From Candidatus Methanophagales archaeon (GTDB taxonomy: Archaea; Halobacteriota; Syntropharchaeia; Alkanophagales; Methanospirareceae), in the NCBI GenBank assembly GCA_030668065.1, contig DAOUUS010000116.1, forward strand, positions 1 to 5,558: DNA of 5,558 nt. The letters are read 5' to 3'. Positions 5,234 to 5,558 of the stretch are shown here, one piece after another; position 1 is the first letter of the stretch, and each line of letters begins with the position of its first letter. A model generated the notes under the pieces. The model was not told the origin of the DNA, made no database searches, and was given only the letters and a program-made list of their open reading frames with translations. Made by a program: the position numbers and the translations under genes.

Positions 5234-5558
5234 CTAAAATTCAAGTACTTCTCCTACGCCACACCAGACCGCTTTATCCGGATACATAGCCATTATCTCG
5301 CTCTTACGAGCGGTACAGTGACAGGGGCTTATCTTTTTCAGCACGTCCAATTGCCTTAACTTATCAAAACCATGAAAACCTCCTATCACTCCGTACACAT
5401 CACCGAAAACCTTGGCCGTCTCTATAATAGTGCCCAAACCAGGATGCGCACAACCCGTTAAAACCACTACGCCCTCTGTTGTGTCCAGCACCAAAGACTG
5501 CTCCTTTAGCTCTGTTCCAAGCTCCCCGGTTGTGTGGACTCCAGAGATAATATCCGCA
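5234..5558 (-). CDS. Metallo-beta-lactamase-fold hydrolase, dihydropterin RFA-P synthase-like (partial, N-terminus beyond right edge)
   Basis: The C-terminal 107 residues of a soluble MBL-fold metalloenzyme; the frame stays open to the window edge, so the TTG at 5494 is internal and not a start. Visible motifs are GVHTTGEL near the beginning, VVLTGCAHPGLGTII (metal-binding His), GVIGGFHGF, and PCHCTARK (likely another metal ligand), closing with WCGVGEVLEF. This order fits the COG1237 group, annotated as 7,8-dihydropterin-6-methyl-4-(beta-D-ribofuranosyl)aminobenzene-5'-phosphate synthase-like and linked by annotation to methanopterin biosynthesis; many members have no proven reaction. The usual GGFHL reads GGFHG here, and HCTG reads HCTA. 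The N-terminal HxHxDH metal motif would lie outside the window. The gene is convergent with the protease gene, stop codon to stop codon, and unlikely to be functionally tied to it. Confidence 0.85.
   Translation of the reverse strand, partial: ADIISGVHTTGELGTELKEQSLVLDTTEGVVVLTGCAHPGLGTIIETAKVFGDVYGVIGGFHGFDKLRQLDVLKKISPCHCTARKSEIMAMYPDKAVWCGVGEVLEF

Noticed and set aside
5492..5494. TTG start for a short complete 86-residue MBL protein
   Set aside because: The frame continues upstream to the window edge with family-like sequence (GVHTTGEL), so the gene is truncated by the window and the TTG is internal.
1..5558. CRISPR array, insertion sequence or tRNA genes
   Set aside because: No regularly spaced repeats, transposase motifs, terminal inverted repeats or tRNA arm signatures were seen on either strand.

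Overview
The window looks archaeal. The partial gene at the left end encodes an FtsZ of the archaeal FtsZ2 type. The intergenic region in front of it carries TTTATATA boxes preceded by A-rich BRE-like sequence. The MutS-like protein is closest in motif form to the archaeal MutS2-like group, and one gene start is set by a near-perfect archaeal Shine-Dalgarno. The sequence suggests a euryarchaeal lineage with FtsZ-based division, possibly a methanogen or ANME-type relative. That placement is inference from gene content, and nothing here fixes the taxon.

Layout. Bases 1-368 (minus) hold the N-terminal third of ftsZ, running off the left edge. Bases 369-632 are a divergent regulatory region with two TATA boxes 31 bp apart that read best toward ftsZ, a separate candidate promoter for the rightward gene, and several short palindromes or repeats at promoter positions. 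Four rightward genes follow: a helical protein with a C-terminal PRC-barrel (633-1316), a MutS-like ATPase (1365-3353), a protein built from two copies of a winged-helix unit (3370-4356), and a six-to-eight-segment membrane protease of the CPBP/Abi family, exosortase-associated type (4406-5233). Gaps between them are 48, 16 and 49 nt, so some or all may share a transcript. At the right end, a partial metallo-beta-lactamase-fold gene of the dihydropterin RFA-P synthase-like group (minus) converges on the protease gene with no base between the two stop codons.

How the genes may work together. PRC-barrel proteins of the CdpB group are part of the haloarchaeal FtsZ/SepF division machinery, so a PRC-barrel gene divergent from ftsZ2 is a plausible division gene. 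The MutS-like ATPase and the duplicated winged-helix protein are tightly spaced and may form a two-component DNA-binding module. The protease probably acts separately on membrane or exported proteins. The two ideas most worth following are the ftsZ/PRC-barrel link and the MutS-like/winged-helix pair.
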